Positions 5,662 to 14,469 are shown, numbered from the stretch's first letter. The stretch: DNA of 32,755 nt from a bacterium UBP3_UBA6266 (GCA_002440765.1 DJVC01000109.1:1-32755); one strand, 5' to 3'. A program made the numbers and translations. The notes: generated by a model from the sequence alone, not told the origin.

Positions 5662-7167
5662 ATGTTCACATCGTTTTTTTTAAAAAGACCCTTTTTGCCG
5701 ATTTCCCTATCTCTGTGCACCGGACTGTGTTCCGGTTTATATTTGTCTCATTTTAGCCTTGGCCTGTATTTTTTATTCGCGTCGCTGTGCTGTTTGGTAT
5801 TGTGTGTTGTCTTTTTATCATGCTCATTTGAAGGCCGGGCCGCTGCTTTTTATTGTCTTTTTTTTGTTTTTTACGGGATGTTAATTATAACCTTCAGCCT
5901 GCGGTATCCGGAATTCGACAGGAATCAAACCCTGGTGTGTGAATTTGAAAAATTCACGGGTGTTTCAAAACCGGACTCAACCTCAAAACCTAAGGCGGCG
6001 GTGAGCGCGATTTTGCTGGAATCCGGAGAGAAGCGGATAAAAGAAAGAGAACGGGCGCTGGTTATTCTGGATTCGGAAAAGATGCCGGACTGGGATTTCA
6101 AGGATATTTTTGTAATAAAAGGGTCTGTTTCAGAAAATCCGGATTTTCCTTTTTCCTCTTATAAATACAGGGTCATTTCTTCAGGGTTATTGGAGCACAG
6201 GAAAACAGGTTCGCTTTTTTTCAGCATTGTCAATAAGATGAAGAAAACTCTTGTCGGGATTATCGAAGAAGGCGTGCCCCGGCCCGGGAGTTCGGTTATG
6301 ATAGGGATGTTGACGGGCGACAGGCAAAAAATACAGAAAGACGTGAAATACCATTTTCTTAGAAGCGGGACGTCTCACATACTTGCCGTTTCAGGCCTGC
6401 ATGTCGGTTTGCTGAGCGGTTTTGTCTTTTTGATTTTCAGGATGTTGAATCTGGAAAGGAAAATAACCGGTTTTTGTCTGTTTCTTGGTGTTATATGGTT
6501 TTATATAGCGATGACCGGTTTTTCGATTTCATCGGTCCGGGCGGGTATAATGATTTCCATCCTTACCGGGTCTTTGGTTCTGGGCAGGAACCCCGATTTA
6601 ATAAATATTTTATGTTTTTCGCTTTTGTTGATGCTCATGATAAGGCCGGTCTCCCTGTTTGAACCTTCCTTTCAATTATCATTTGCCGCAATGTCGGCGA
6701 TAATTTTCTATTCCAGATATCTGATGTTTCGCAGAAAGAGGGTTAAAATGGAGTTAATACCCGGTTTTGCGTATAAAATTAAAGCGCTCGGCGGCAGGTT
6801 TGCCGAAACTTCCATAGAATATTTTAAACTCTCTCTTGTGATATGGCTGTTTACAAGTCCGATAGTCCTATGCCGTTTTGACACATTCAATATGCTGACG
6901 CCCCTTGTGAATATTCCGGTTGTTTTTTTATCAACGCTGATAATAAATGCCGCTTTTGTTTTTTTGCCGGTGGCTGCGTGTTCGTCACTGGGCGTCAGGT
7001 TGTTCGGTATATGCGGAATTTTTATTAAACCTCTTCTTTGGGTTGCGGATTTATTTTCCGATTTTGCTTTCGATATAGAAGATATCTATCTGAAGATAAT
7101 ACTGCTGGGATTCATTTTTGTTTGTTTATTAATAATTTTTTTATATACGGAGAATATAACCGAGTGA
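5662..7167 (+). CDS. ComEC/Rec2-family membrane protein, without beta-lactamase-like domain
   Basis: This 501-residue polytopic protein begins with two or three membrane helices and a soluble region (about residues 85-190). It continues with the Competence domain, marked by MIGMLTGDRQKI and SHILAVSGLHVGLLSG (about 238-251), and a run of further helices to the C-terminus. ComEC forms the inner-membrane channel for single-stranded DNA uptake in natural transformation. Many ComEC proteins are 700-800 residues with a C-terminal metallo-beta-lactamase-like nuclease domain; here the protein ends after the membrane part, and the next gene is a STAS protein. Shorter versions are known in several phyla, so this is a domain variant rather than a visible truncation. 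No other competence gene is nearby, although pseudopilins lie 5 kb upstream. Confidence 0.87.
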   Translation: MFTSFFLKRPFLPISLSLCTGLCSGLYLSHFSLGLYFLFASLCCLVLCVVFLSCSFEGRAAAFYCLFFVFYGMLIITFSLRYPEFDRNQTLVCEFEKFTGVSKPDSTSKPKAAVSAILLESGEKRIKERERALVILDSEKMPDWDFKDIFVIKGSVSENPDFPFSSYKYRVISSGLLEHRKTGSLFFSIVNKMKKTLVGIIEEGVPRPGSSVMIGMLTGDRQKIQKDVKYHFLRSGTSHILAVSGLHVGLLSGFVFLIFRMLNLERKITGFCLFLGVIWFYIAMTGFSISSVRAGIMISILTGSLVLGRNPDLINILCFSLLLMLMIRPVSLFEPSFQLSFAAMSAIIFYSRYLMFRRKRVKMELIPGFAYKIKALGGRFAETSIEYFKLSLVIWLFTSPIVLCRFDTFNMLTPLVNIPVVFLSTLIINAAFVFLPVAACSSLGVRLFGICGIFIKPLLWVADLFSDFAFDIEDIYLKIILLGFIFVCLLIIFLYTENITE

Positions 7168-7175
7168 TTTTTATA

Positions 7176-7203
7176 TTGACTATGAGTGGTAATGATTTAT
7201 AAA
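7176..7203 (+). promoter_or_regulatory. Promoter of the partner-switching operon
   Basis: TTGACT (7176-7181), a 16-nt spacer and TATAAA (7198-7203) lie just after the ComEC-like gene and about 70 nt before the first STAS gene. The leader between holds a small CCATT/AATGG hairpin (7244-7257) of doubtful meaning. Confidence 0.6.
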
Positions 7204-7275
7204 ATTACTATTAATTTTGCGTATTCAATTTAAATGCTGCAACCCATTTTGCAATGGCGTTATTACAGGTGATGC

Positions 7276-7776
7276 TTGGATAAATTTAAGACAGCGATTA
7301 TCGGAAAGCAGCTGATAGTAAAGATTTTAGGCAGGGGTTCTTTTAAGAATAGCAAAGATCTCAGGGATCACGTTCTTGAAAAACTTGAAAAAGACGCTGA
7401 TGAGTGCTTTGTGGATTTAAAAGAATGTATTAGCATGGACAGCACTTTTATGGGAATGCTTGCCGGTTTGAATTTTGCGCTTAAAAACAGAAAAGGCAAA
7501 AATATATATTTTTCCAATATAACCAATCCAACCAGAGAGCTGTTGTCGACCCTTGGGTTGCTGGAGCTTATCTCACAAAAAACACCGGATAAAGCGGCGG
7601 AACAGGCTGATTTTAAAGAACTTCCGCTTGTGCAGGGCAGGACGCCGGGAATGGCTAAGCATATGCTTGAAAGCCATGAGATGCTCTCAAACCTGGACAA
7701 AAAGAATAAGGAAAAATTCAAAAAAGTCGTGGATTCGCTTAAAGAATCCGTTAACAAAGACAAAGAGAAAGATTAA
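7276..7776 (+). CDS. STAS-domain protein (anti-sigma-factor-antagonist-like)
   Basis: This 166-residue protein has a STAS domain at about residues 5-105. Its phosphorylation-loop region reads CISMDSTFMGMLAGL, with S56/T57 where antagonists of the SpoIIAA/RsbV type carry the regulated serine. A charged, helical tail of about 50 residues follows (HEMLSNLDKKNKEKF...), which ordinary RsbV proteins lack. The only usable start in frame is TTG at 7276, because a stop lies two codons upstream; AGGTGA precedes it closely. It is the first gene of a module with a PP2C phosphatase, a second STAS protein and a HATPase kinase. Having two STAS proteins for one kinase suggests one is the direct antagonist and the other a modulator or an antagonist of another target. 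Confidence 0.8.
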   Translation: MDKFKTAIIGKQLIVKILGRGSFKNSKDLRDHVLEKLEKDADECFVDLKECISMDSTFMGMLAGLNFALKNRKGKNIYFSNITNPTRELLSTLGLLELISQKTPDKAAEQADFKELPLVQGRTPGMAKHMLESHEMLSNLDKKNKEKFKKVVDSLKESVNKDKEKD

Positions 7777-7778
7777 TT

Positions 7779-9206
7779 TTGAATATCTCTCAATTATTCT
7801 GGATGCTGGCGGCCTTAATTTTACTTTTTATTTATATCAGGCTGAAGAGGAAGCATTTTCTGCTTGAAAAAGAGAAAAACGCGCTGATTCAGGAAAAAGA
7901 GGTTGTTGTCTGCTTCCTTCAGGATATAGGGGAAGCTTTTACCGAAGCCATGGAACTGGATGACCTCCTGAAGAAGATAATAAATTGTTCAATCAATCTT
8001 GTAGGTGCCAGCGCAGGCGCTATTTTTCTTTCCGATCCCCAGAGAAAATATCTGGTCGCCAAAATTGTGGAAGGGATTTTCCCTCCCATGACTAATAATA
8101 TAGGTCTTGTGGCGGATAAGGTGTCTACCAAAACCAAATATCTTGAGGATATCCTGAAGAAAGAAAAAATAGAATACGGACACAGTGTTATCGGAGAAGC
8201 CGCAAAAAAAGAAGTGCCTATACTTGTGGAAGACGGGGATAAGGATGACAGGGTACCTAAACTTAAATCGGATATCCTGAGAATAAGAACCATGATGGCT
8301 GTTCCCCTTAAGATTAAAAATGAAGTTATAGGCGTTATGGCTATAGTTAACAAGTGGTCCGGAAGGTTTACATCTACCGACTTATCGCTTTTCAGCTCTC
8401 TTGCCGACCAGGCCTCGGTTTCGATAAACAATGCCCGGTTTTATCATTCGCTGGCCGAGAAAAACAGGATAGACAGGGATCTTGAGATTGCGAAAGATAT
8501 CCAGCAGCTTTTAATACCCGAAAAATGCCCGGATATTTCCGGTTATCAGGTAGCCTCTTACAGTAAGGCGGCGTTGGAGCTGGGAGGAGACTATTATGAT
8601 TTTATAAATGTGGATGAGGACCATCTCGGGATAGTTATTGCCGATGTTTCCGGCAAAGGTATTTCGGCAGCCATTGTCATGGCAACGTTCAGGGGTATGC
8701 TGAATATTATTGCCCGGGGCAATAAGTCCCCGAAGTCGGTGCTGTCCGAGATCAACAGGATCATGTACAGCGATATGAAAAAAGATATGTTTATATCGGT
8801 GTTATACCTGATATTAAACACTAAGGACCATAGTATCGTGGCTTCGAGGGCCGGACACGAGCCGATATTGCTCATTCATGACCAGGGCAGAAAACATAAG
8901 CTGATTAAAGGAAACGGCATAGTTATAGGAATAGATGAGGGCGATATATTTGATAAAAATCTCGAAGAAACATCGATTAATCTTCTGAAAGATGATATAA
9001 TCGTCCTGTATACAGATGGGATTACAGAGGCGATGGATATGCAGAGGCGGGAGTTCGGCAGGGAAAATCTTATAGATTCTGTTATGGTGTCTTCTGCCGA
9101 AAATGCGGAAAATATCGCTAAAAATATAGAAGACAGAATTGCGCGCTTTACAGGTGGAGTGGAACAGCACGATGATATTACACTCCTGGTCTTGAAAAAG
9201 GTATAG
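7779..9206 (+). CDS. GAF-PP2C (RsbU/SpoIIE-type) serine phosphatase, membrane-anchored
   Basis: This 475-residue protein has an N-terminal membrane helix (about residues 5-22), a short coiled linker, a GAF sensor domain (about 45-215) and a PP2C-SpoIIE phosphatase domain (about 230-473). Metal-binding acidic blocks are present: ELGGDYYDF, GIVIADVSGKG, IVLYTDGITEAMD and the terminal QHDDITLLVL. Phosphatases of this class dephosphorylate STAS antagonists so that they can bind the HATPase anti-sigma kinase and free its target. The GAF domain is the probable signal input; the ligand is unknown. The start is TTG, 2 nt after the stop of the preceding STAS gene. The partner STAS and kinase genes follow immediately. 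Confidence 0.92.
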   Translation: MNISQLFWMLAALILLFIYIRLKRKHFLLEKEKNALIQEKEVVVCFLQDIGEAFTEAMELDDLLKKIINCSINLVGASAGAIFLSDPQRKYLVAKIVEGIFPPMTNNIGLVADKVSTKTKYLEDILKKEKIEYGHSVIGEAAKKEVPILVEDGDKDDRVPKLKSDILRIRTMMAVPLKIKNEVIGVMAIVNKWSGRFTSTDLSLFSSLADQASVSINNARFYHSLAEKNRIDRDLEIAKDIQQLLIPEKCPDISGYQVASYSKAALELGGDYYDFINVDEDHLGIVIADVSGKGISAAIVMATFRGMLNIIARGNKSPKSVLSEINRIMYSDMKKDMFISVLYLILNTKDHSIVASRAGHEPILLIHDQGRKHKLIKGNGIVIGIDEGDIFDKNLEETSINLLKDDIIVLYTDGITEAMDMQRREFGRENLIDSVMVSSAENAENIAKNIEDRIARFTGGVEQHDDITLLVLKKV

Positions 9207-9219
9207 GAGGATTTTTTTT

Positions 9220-9585
9220 ATGCCGGCTTGTGAAATAACAATCGAGAAAATCGATTTTGAGGAACCAATTCATATTGTAAGGATTACCGGTGCGCTTGAT
9301 GCCTATTCGTTCCCTGATTTCGAGGTTAAAGTCAGGGAAATATTTGATAAAGACGGCAGAAATATTATTCTGGATTTCGGAAAACTTGATTATATCAGCA
9401 GCGCGGGGCTGGGCGCCCTTATGGGATTTGCCAAAATCGCCAGACAGAATAAAGGGGATCTCATCATACTTAAGCCGACTCCGAAGATAGGAAGCATTAT
9501 AGATGTTCTGGGCTTATCCAAGTTTATCAAAGTGTTCTGGGATGAAAAAACAGCATTGAACTCATTTGTCTCGAAAGCAGGGTGA
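9220..9585 (+). CDS. STAS anti-anti-sigma factor (RsbV/SpoIIAA-like)
   Basis: This compact 121-residue STAS domain has ITGALDAYSFPDFE near the N-terminus and the phospho-site motif DYISSAGLGAL, with S60/S61 as candidate acceptor serines. It is close to a canonical antagonist, unlike the longer STAS protein at 7276. A GGAGG lies 9 nt before the ATG. The stop overlaps an in-frame GTG of the downstream kinase gene, so the pair is probably translated in step. By family rule, the unphosphorylated form binds the HATPase protein and the phosphorylated form does not. Confidence 0.92.
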   Translation: MPACEITIEKIDFEEPIHIVRITGALDAYSFPDFEVKVREIFDKDGRNIILDFGKLDYISSAGLGALMGFAKIARQNKGDLIILKPTPKIGSIIDVLGLSKFIKVFWDEKTALNSFVSKAG

Positions 9586-9590
9586 AAATA

Positions 9591-10046
9591 ATGAAAACTT
9601 CAGATGGTTTAATCTATTTAAAAATACCTTCCAACAAATTTTTCCTTGGTCTTGTAAGGAAAGTTATTACCGAGCTGGCCGAGAGGATGGATTATTCTCA
9701 GGAAGATATAGCAAAAATAGAGCTGGCTGTTGACGAAGCATGTACCAATGTAATCCAGTATGCTTATACATCGGAAGAGAAAATCTCGTTTAAGGGCGGT
9801 AAAGATGAAGCCATAGAAATAAGGGTCAATATTAATCCCAAGAAAATAATGATTAATATATCCGATAAAGGCAAAGAGTTTGATTTCGGCAGCTATAAGA
9901 TTCCTGACATAACGGCTCATTTCAAGGAGATGCAGATACACGGTCTGGGACTGTATATAATTAAGAATTTTATGGATGAAGTCAATTATGAAAGATCCCC
10001 GGATGGGGTTAACACACTTAAGCTGGTAAAATATATTAAGAAGTAG
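9591..10046 (+). CDS. HATPase serine-protein kinase / anti-sigma factor (RsbW/SpoIIAB-like)
   Basis: The protein carries a GHKL ATPase fold: N box KIELAVDEACTNVIQYAY, G1-like ISDKGKEFDF and G2-like HGLGLYIIKNFMDEV. Proteins of this type phosphorylate a STAS antagonist and in its absence hold a sigma factor or another target. ATG at 9591 is favoured over a GTG at 9582 that overlaps the preceding stop, since AGGG lies at a good distance from 9591. The only sigma gene in the window is the housekeeping rpoD, so the target is not encoded here. A strong terminator follows 60 nt downstream and closes the operon. Confidence 0.91.
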   Translation: MKTSDGLIYLKIPSNKFFLGLVRKVITELAERMDYSQEDIAKIELAVDEACTNVIQYAYTSEEKISFKGGKDEAIEIRVNINPKKIMINISDKGKEFDFGSYKIPDITAHFKEMQIHGLGLYIIKNFMDEVNYERSPDGVNTLKLVKYIKK

Positions 10047-10106
10047 ATGTTATATCCCGTGTGCCTCCAAACAGTAAAATGATAAAAAAGTTTCTTGTCT
10101 TTTTCG

Positions 10107-10140
10107 ACAGGCTGAATTAATATATTAAGCCTGTTTTTTT
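10107..10140 (+). terminator. Rho-independent terminator of the partner-switching operon
   Basis: ACAGGCT (10107-10113) pairs with AGCCTGT (10128-10134) around an AT-rich loop and is followed by a run of seven T. It separates the partner-switching module from grpE. Confidence 0.9.
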
Positions 10141-10176
10141 CGTTTGCACACATTAATTAATCAGGAGAGATTTGAT

Positions 10177-10788
10177 ATGGACAAAGAGGGCAAAAGCAAA
10201 GACGGCGCAGGGCATGCCGAAGGAAAACATCCGGCCGGACAACAGGTTAAAGATGAGGCTCTGAAATTACAGAAACAGGTCGATGAGCTGGCGGAAAAGC
10301 TGAAAGCCTGCGAAAAATTTGAAGAACTGTATTTTAAGAAAGCGGCAGAGTTTGATAATTTCAGAAAAAGAAACGACAGGCACAAAGATCAGATAATAAA
10401 ACTTGCCAACGAAGACCTTCTTCTCGAGGTGCTGCCTGTTGTCGATAATTTTGAACGCGCGCTTGCGGCGCCTGCCGAGGACTTAAGCTCTTTGCATGAC
10501 GGGATTGAACTCATATTGAAGCAACTGGAAAACATACTGGAGAATGCCGGTTTAAAGAGAATAAAGTCCGTCGGGGAAAAATTCGATCCCCACTATCATC
10601 ATGCGATAGGCGTGATAGAAAAGCAGGATACCGAAGAAGGTCTGGTACTGGAAGAGAATTTGCCGGGTTATATTTTGTTTGATAAGGTTGTCCGTCCCGC
10701 AATGGTAAAAGTATCAAAGAAAACACATAATCCGGAAACGGCGGCAGATGGCGATAAAAAAAATAAACCTGAACAGAAAAAAGAATAG
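10177..10788 (+). CDS. grpE: Nucleotide exchange factor GrpE
   Basis: The 203-residue product has a charged, low-complexity N-terminus, a long coiled coil (about residues 25-75, with KKAAEFDNFRKRNDR) and the GrpE beta-domain (about 140-185, with GEKFDPHYHHAIG and GYILFDKVVRPAMVKVS). GrpE drives ADP release from DnaK. ATG at 10177 is preceded by CAGGAGAG, so an upstream TTG at 10144 is unlikely. It is followed 6 nt later by dnaJ, with no dnaK between them or elsewhere in the window. No CIRCE element is visible upstream, so HrcA control is not supported here. Confidence 0.95.
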   Translation: MDKEGKSKDGAGHAEGKHPAGQQVKDEALKLQKQVDELAEKLKACEKFEELYFKKAAEFDNFRKRNDRHKDQIIKLANEDLLLEVLPVVDNFERALAAPAEDLSSLHDGIELILKQLENILENAGLKRIKSVGEKFDPHYHHAIGVIEKQDTEEGLVLEENLPGYILFDKVVRPAMVKVSKKTHNPETAADGDKKNKPEQKKE

Positions 10789-10794
10789 CGAAAA

Positions 10795-11964
10795 ATGGAA
10801 AAAAGAGATTATTACGAAGTCTTGGGCGTAAGCAAAAGCGCGAGCCTTGATGAAATAAAAAAGGCTTATAGAAAACTAGCGCTTAAATTTCACCCGGACA
10901 GGAATTCTGATAATAAGGACGCGGAACAGAGCTTTAAAGAAGCGGCCGAAGCTTATGAAGTATTAAGCGATCCCGAGAAAAGGAAAAAATATGACCAGTT
11001 CGGCCACAGCGGCATGAAAGGAGCTTTCGGCGGGCACGGTTTTGATATGTCCGATTTTTACCAGGCGCATGGTTCTGAATTCGGAGATGTCTTTGATTTT
11101 TTTACAGGCGGCTCAGGAAGTATTTTTGACGCATTTTTCGGTGGACACGGCCCCGGCCCCGGCGGCAGGTCGCAGCACAGGTCAGCCCGGAGGGGAGAAA
11201 GTCTCCAGTTTGAGCTGGGAATAACTTTTGAAGAAGCGGTTTCAGGGACCCGGAAAGAGATAGAATTCAGGAGGCTTGATACCTGTTCGGAATGCGGCGG
11301 CACGGGCGCTGCTAAAGGATATTCAAAAAGAAAATGCCCTCAATGCGCCGGAAGGGGACAGGTAAGTAGTTCGCAGGGGTTTTTCAGTGTTACAACAACT
11401 TGCCCCAGGTGCAAGGGGTCCGGTCAGGTAGTGGAAAGACCGTGTAAGGCATGTAACGGAAACGGCCTGGTTGAAAAACCTCATAAAGTTAAAGTAAGAA
11501 TACCCGCAGGGGTGGACACAGGTGTCCGTTTGAAAAGCGAGGGAGAAGGGTCTATGGGACCGGACGGAGGTTTAAGAGGCGACCTGTACGTGAGGATCAG
11601 AGTACAGCCCCACCATCTTTTTGAAAGGACCGGCGATGATATTATATTAAAAGCGCCGATTGACATTTCAACGGCTGCATTAGGCGGAGAGATTGAGATT
11701 CCGACACTTGAGGGAAAAGTTTCATTAAAAATACCATCGGGCACTCAAAGCGGGAAAATATTCAGGCTAAAAGGCAAGGGAATCAGAAATCTTCACGGGT
11801 ATGGTGTTGGCGATATGTTTGTCAAGGTCTTGGTAGAAACTCCCGTCAGAATGAATTCAAAACAGAGGAAATTAGTTGAAGAAATCAAAGAAAATTTTTC
11901 TCTTTCGAATTTTCCGGACAAAAGCGCTTTTATTAAATCCTCAGAGATTAACAAATGGAAGTAA
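10795..11964 (+). CDS. dnaJ: Chaperone protein DnaJ
   Basis: This is a type I J-protein of 389 residues. It has a J domain with HPD at 33-35 and a Gly/Phe-rich linker (about 70-125). The zinc-finger region has four CxxCxGxG-type repeats ([32 protein letters not shown]), and two substrate-binding beta domains lead to the C-terminus. It stimulates DnaK ATPase and delivers unfolded substrates. Length and domain order are standard. Its 3' end overlaps the rsmE start by 10 nt, a grpE-dnaJ-rsmE arrangement common in bacteria. Confidence 0.97.
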   Translation: MEKRDYYEVLGVSKSASLDEIKKAYRKLALKFHPDRNSDNKDAEQSFKEAAEAYEVLSDPEKRKKYDQFGHSGMKGAFGGHGFDMSDFYQAHGSEFGDVFDFFTGGSGSIFDAFFGGHGPGPGGRSQHRSARRGESLQFELGITFEEAVSGTRKEIEFRRLDTCSECGGTGAAKGYSKRKCPQCAGRGQVSSSQGFFSVTTTCPRCKGSGQVVERPCKACNGNGLVEKPHKVKVRIPAGVDTGVRLKSEGEGSMGPDGGLRGDLYVRIRVQPHHLFERTGDDIILKAPIDISTAALGGEIEIPTLEGKVSLKIPSGTQSGKIFRLKGKGIRNLHGYGVGDMFVKVLVETPVRMNSKQRKLVEEIKENFSLSNFPDKSAFIKSSEINKWK

Positions 11965-12695
11965 GAAGATTCTTTTCGGATGATCTTTCCTCAAAAGCGG
12001 GCCTGTGTGAACTTGACAAGGCCCAATCCCATCATATAATAAATGTTCTGCGTCTGAAAACAGGAGATGATGTTGAGCTTTTTGACGGCAAAGGCTGTGT
12101 TGCTAAAGCTAAGATAGCGGTATTGGGAAAAGCCAAAGTGACATGCGAAATACTCGAAAAGACCGTTTCCGGAGGATATAAACCGGAGGCCGTATTTGCA
12201 ATAGCTATGGGTTTAATAAAAGATAAAAAGATGAGATTTGCTTTGGAGAAATTGTCTGAAATAGGTGTTTATGAATTCTATCCTGTAATATGCGCCAGGT
12301 CAGTCCCGTATTTTAAAAATGAAGCGGACAGGCAAAAAAAGTCCGGAAAATGGAAAAAAATTACGGTTGAATCCGCGAAACAGTGTCAAAGGAATACCTC
12401 TATGGGTGTTTGTGAACTAACTACGTTAGAACAATTTCTCGATGTTTCAGAGGGTTTTCAGAATAAATATTTTGCCGATATGAAGGCCGAAAATTGTTTA
12501 AGCGGCCGGTTATTGAATATCAGCGGCAGTTCGATTTGCCTTATAGGGCCCGAGGGCGGTTTGTCAGCCGGAGAAAAGGATGCGCTGATAAGAAAATATT
12601 TTTGTCCGGTTAAACTCGGCGTTAATATTCTCAGGTCAGAAACGGCTGCGATTTATGCGGGGGTATTACAGGCGGATTCCCATTTGAAGAAATGA
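11955..12695 (+). CDS. rsmE: 16S rRNA (uracil-1498-N3)-methyltransferase RsmE
   Basis: This 246-residue SPOUT-class methyltransferase has an N-terminal PUA-like part (RRFFSDDL...[22 protein letters not shown]). Its C-terminal trefoil-knot SAM-binding site is marked by [12 protein letters not shown] and [16 protein letters not shown]. It methylates U1498 of 16S rRNA (E. coli numbering). The start lies inside the end of dnaJ. Downstream are about 160 nt of AT-rich sequence with a T9 run at about 12767 and the promoter of the next transcript. Confidence 0.95.
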   Translation: MEVRRFFSDDLSSKAGLCELDKAQSHHIINVLRLKTGDDVELFDGKGCVAKAKIAVLGKAKVTCEILEKTVSGGYKPEAVFAIAMGLIKDKKMRFALEKLSEIGVYEFYPVICARSVPYFKNEADRQKKSGKWKKITVESAKQCQRNTSMGVCELTTLEQFLDVSEGFQNKYFADMKAENCLSGRLLNISGSSICLIGPEGGLSAGEKDALIRKYFCPVKLGVNILRSETAAIYAGVLQADSHLKK

Positions 12696-12791
12696 GAACA
12701 TATATTGTTAAAACTTTTCTATGCAAGGTCAATCAATATGATTTGAGGAAAATCAGGTTAAGGCATTTTTTTTTGCTTCCATGTCTTAAAC

Positions 12792-12820
12792 TTGACAACA
12801 CTGTTTTTATATGATAAACT
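12792..12820 (+). promoter_or_regulatory. Promoter upstream of the CvpA-family gene
   Basis: TTGACA (12792-12797), a 17-nt spacer and TAAACT (12815-12820) lie 38 nt before the start codon. It opens the cvpA-NIF3 transcription unit. Confidence 0.55.
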
Positions 12821-12857
12821 TCCTATTTTTCTGTAACTTGCGCTTGTCTAAACATAT

Positions 12858-13460
12858 ATGAATTTTAATTGGGTTGATTTTATAATTATGGCAGCTATCT
12901 TTCACGGGGTCGCAAGGGGCCTGAGGAAAGGTCTTTCGGGGGAGATAGTCGCAATCGTAGGTTTTGTCGCGGCGGCAGCGTTATCATTTCACTTTTACAG
13001 AATAGTTGCCCTGAAGGTTGAAGAAGTTTTACCCGTGTCTTATCCCGTTTCGGGACTCTTGTCGTTTTCGGCGATTGCCGCGGCCGTGATTGCGCTGAGC
13101 ATTATCATTCAGAAAACAGTGCATAATGCAGTCGAATTGAGTTTTATGTCGTTCTTTGAGCGTTTAGGGGGGGCGTTATTGGGAGGTTTCAGAAGGATTA
13201 TTGTAATCGGCCTGATTCTTTTTATATGCGGAATGGTATATATATTTTCGGGCTTGCCGAAAGATTTAGTCCGGACAGGCAAAGATTCCATACTTGCCAG
13301 ATCGATATATAAGCTTTTGCCCCAGGTATATGATGTTTGTACTATGGTCTATCCCAAATTTAAAAATTTTTCCGGGGATATTTTTTTAAATGATTTGAAA
13401 GATAAATATTCAGTAGATGTTTCTGTGACAGAAGAGGAGAACGAAACACATGAAAATTAA
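12858..13460 (+). CDS. CvpA-family membrane protein
   Basis: This 200-residue protein has about four membrane helices (around residues 8-20, 30-50, 62-85 and 110-133) and the family pattern WVDFIIMAAIFHGVARGLRKGLSGEI near the start. A second conserved block is FERLGGALLGGFRRIIVIGL. CvpA proteins are inner-membrane proteins, named for colicin V production and tied in some species to envelope stress tolerance; the molecular function is not settled. The C-terminus (FLNDLKDKYSVDVSVTEEENE) is hydrophilic and cytoplasmic or periplasmic. The gene overlaps the NIF3-family gene by 11 nt. Confidence 0.87.
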   Translation: MNFNWVDFIIMAAIFHGVARGLRKGLSGEIVAIVGFVAAAALSFHFYRIVALKVEEVLPVSYPVSGLLSFSAIAAAVIALSIIIQKTVHNAVELSFMSFFERLGGALLGGFRRIIVIGLILFICGMVYIFSGLPKDLVRTGKDSILARSIYKLLPQVYDVCTMVYPKFKNFSGDIFLNDLKDKYSVDVSVTEEENETHEN

Positions 13461-14406
13461 GGATATTTTTGAAATGGCTGTTACCGAAGGGAAAAAAGAG
13501 GATCCCAGGGGGCAAAAAGGAATTATCGGAGCATTGAACAGGAAAAAAACCGAGTACGAAGAATTATCCGCGGAAGAGAAAAAGCACTTTGATGTAGAAA
13601 AATTTTCGAATCCTTACTCCGATACAAGAATATTGTACGGGAACAGCTCGACCGAAGTTAAGAGAGTAATGATCGGTATCGACATTGAAGTTTCCGAGCT
13701 TGTCCTGGCAGACCGTCTTTCGGAAAAAGGCAAAAAAATCGATTTGGTTATATCTCATCATCCCGAAGGGAGAGCGCTTGCATTTCTTTATGATGTTATG
13801 GGGATGCAGGCGGATATTACCAGTATTGCCGGAATCCCGATCAATGTTTCTGAAAGCCTGATGGAAAAAAGGATTAAAGAGGTTGAAAGAAGGCTTCAGC
13901 CTGTTAACCATATGAGAGCGGTAGACGCGGCACGGCTGCTCAATATACCTTTTATGTGTATTCATACCGCGGCGGATAACCATGTGGTCTCTTATCTTCA
14001 GAAAATATTCGACAGGGAAAAACCTCAAACACTTAAATGTGTGATGGACATCTTGAATAAAATACCCGAATATAAAGAGGCGCAGAAAAACGGCGCGGGA
14101 CCGAAAATATTCGTCGGAAACCCCAAAAAACGCGCCGGCAGGGTATTTGTTGATATGACAGGGGGAACAGAAGGTTCAAAAGAGATAATACAGAAACTTG
14201 CTGACGCGGGAATAGGTACTTTGATAGGTATGCATTTCAGTGAAGAGCATGTAAAAGAAGCTGAAAAGCATCATGTCAATATGGTTGTAGCCGGTCATAT
14301 TTCGAGCGATAATATCGGTTTAAACCTGCTTCTGGATAAGTTGACTGCAAAGGCCAAATTCGATGTTATCGAATGCTCCGGATTCGTAAGAGTGAAAAGA
14401 AAATAA
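13450..14406 (+). CDS. NIF3/DUF34-family metal-binding protein
   Basis: This 318-residue protein has NIF3 family marks: VMIGIDIEVSELVL, LVISHHPEGRAL with the metal-binding His pair, HTAADNHVV, and a C-terminal GHISSDNIGLNLL. NIF3 proteins form toroidal hexamers with a dinuclear metal site. Roles proposed for the family include metal-cofactor handling and GTP cyclohydrolase-like chemistry, none proven generally. The first 55 residues, ending around EEKKHFDVEKFSNPYSDTRI, are an extension not typical of the shorter E. coli-type protein. It overlaps the CvpA-family gene and is probably translated with it. Confidence 0.86.
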   Translation: MKIKDIFEMAVTEGKKEDPRGQKGIIGALNRKKTEYEELSAEEKKHFDVEKFSNPYSDTRILYGNSSTEVKRVMIGIDIEVSELVLADRLSEKGKKIDLVISHHPEGRALAFLYDVMGMQADITSIAGIPINVSESLMEKRIKEVERRLQPVNHMRAVDAARLLNIPFMCIHTAADNHVVSYLQKIFDREKPQTLKCVMDILNKIPEYKEAQKNGAGPKIFVGNPKKRAGRVFVDMTGGTEGSKEIIQKLADAGIGTLIGMHFSEEHVKEAEKHHVNMVVAGHISSDNIGLNLLLDKLTAKAKFDVIECSGFVRVKRK

Positions 14407-14431
14407 TATCAGCCGTTAAAAGCTGTTTGTG

Positions 14432-14460
14432 TTGTTTGGTAAAGACTTGACAGGTATAAT
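14432..14460 (+). promoter_or_regulatory. Promoter of the dnaG-rpoD operon, very short leader
   Basis: TTGTTT (14432-14437), a 17-nt spacer and a consensus TATAAT (14455-14460) end only 9 nt before the dnaG ATG. A start site at the usual distance gives a nearly leaderless mRNA. A TTGACA at 14448-14453 abuts the -10 and cannot be its -35. Confidence 0.6.
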
Positions 14461-14469
14461 GGGTGGACT

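Noticed and set aside
7919..8431. Minus-strand frame of 170 codons within the GAF-PP2C gene
   Set aside because: It lies opposite well-supported GAF coding sequence and has no initiation signal.
12767..12775. T9 run after rsmE as an intrinsic terminator
   Set aside because: No stable stem directly precedes the T-run in my reading.
14448..14460. TTGACA next to TATAAT before dnaG, read as one promoter
   Set aside because: Only one base separates the hexamers, so they cannot act together; the TTGTTT at 14432-14437 has the proper 17-nt spacing.
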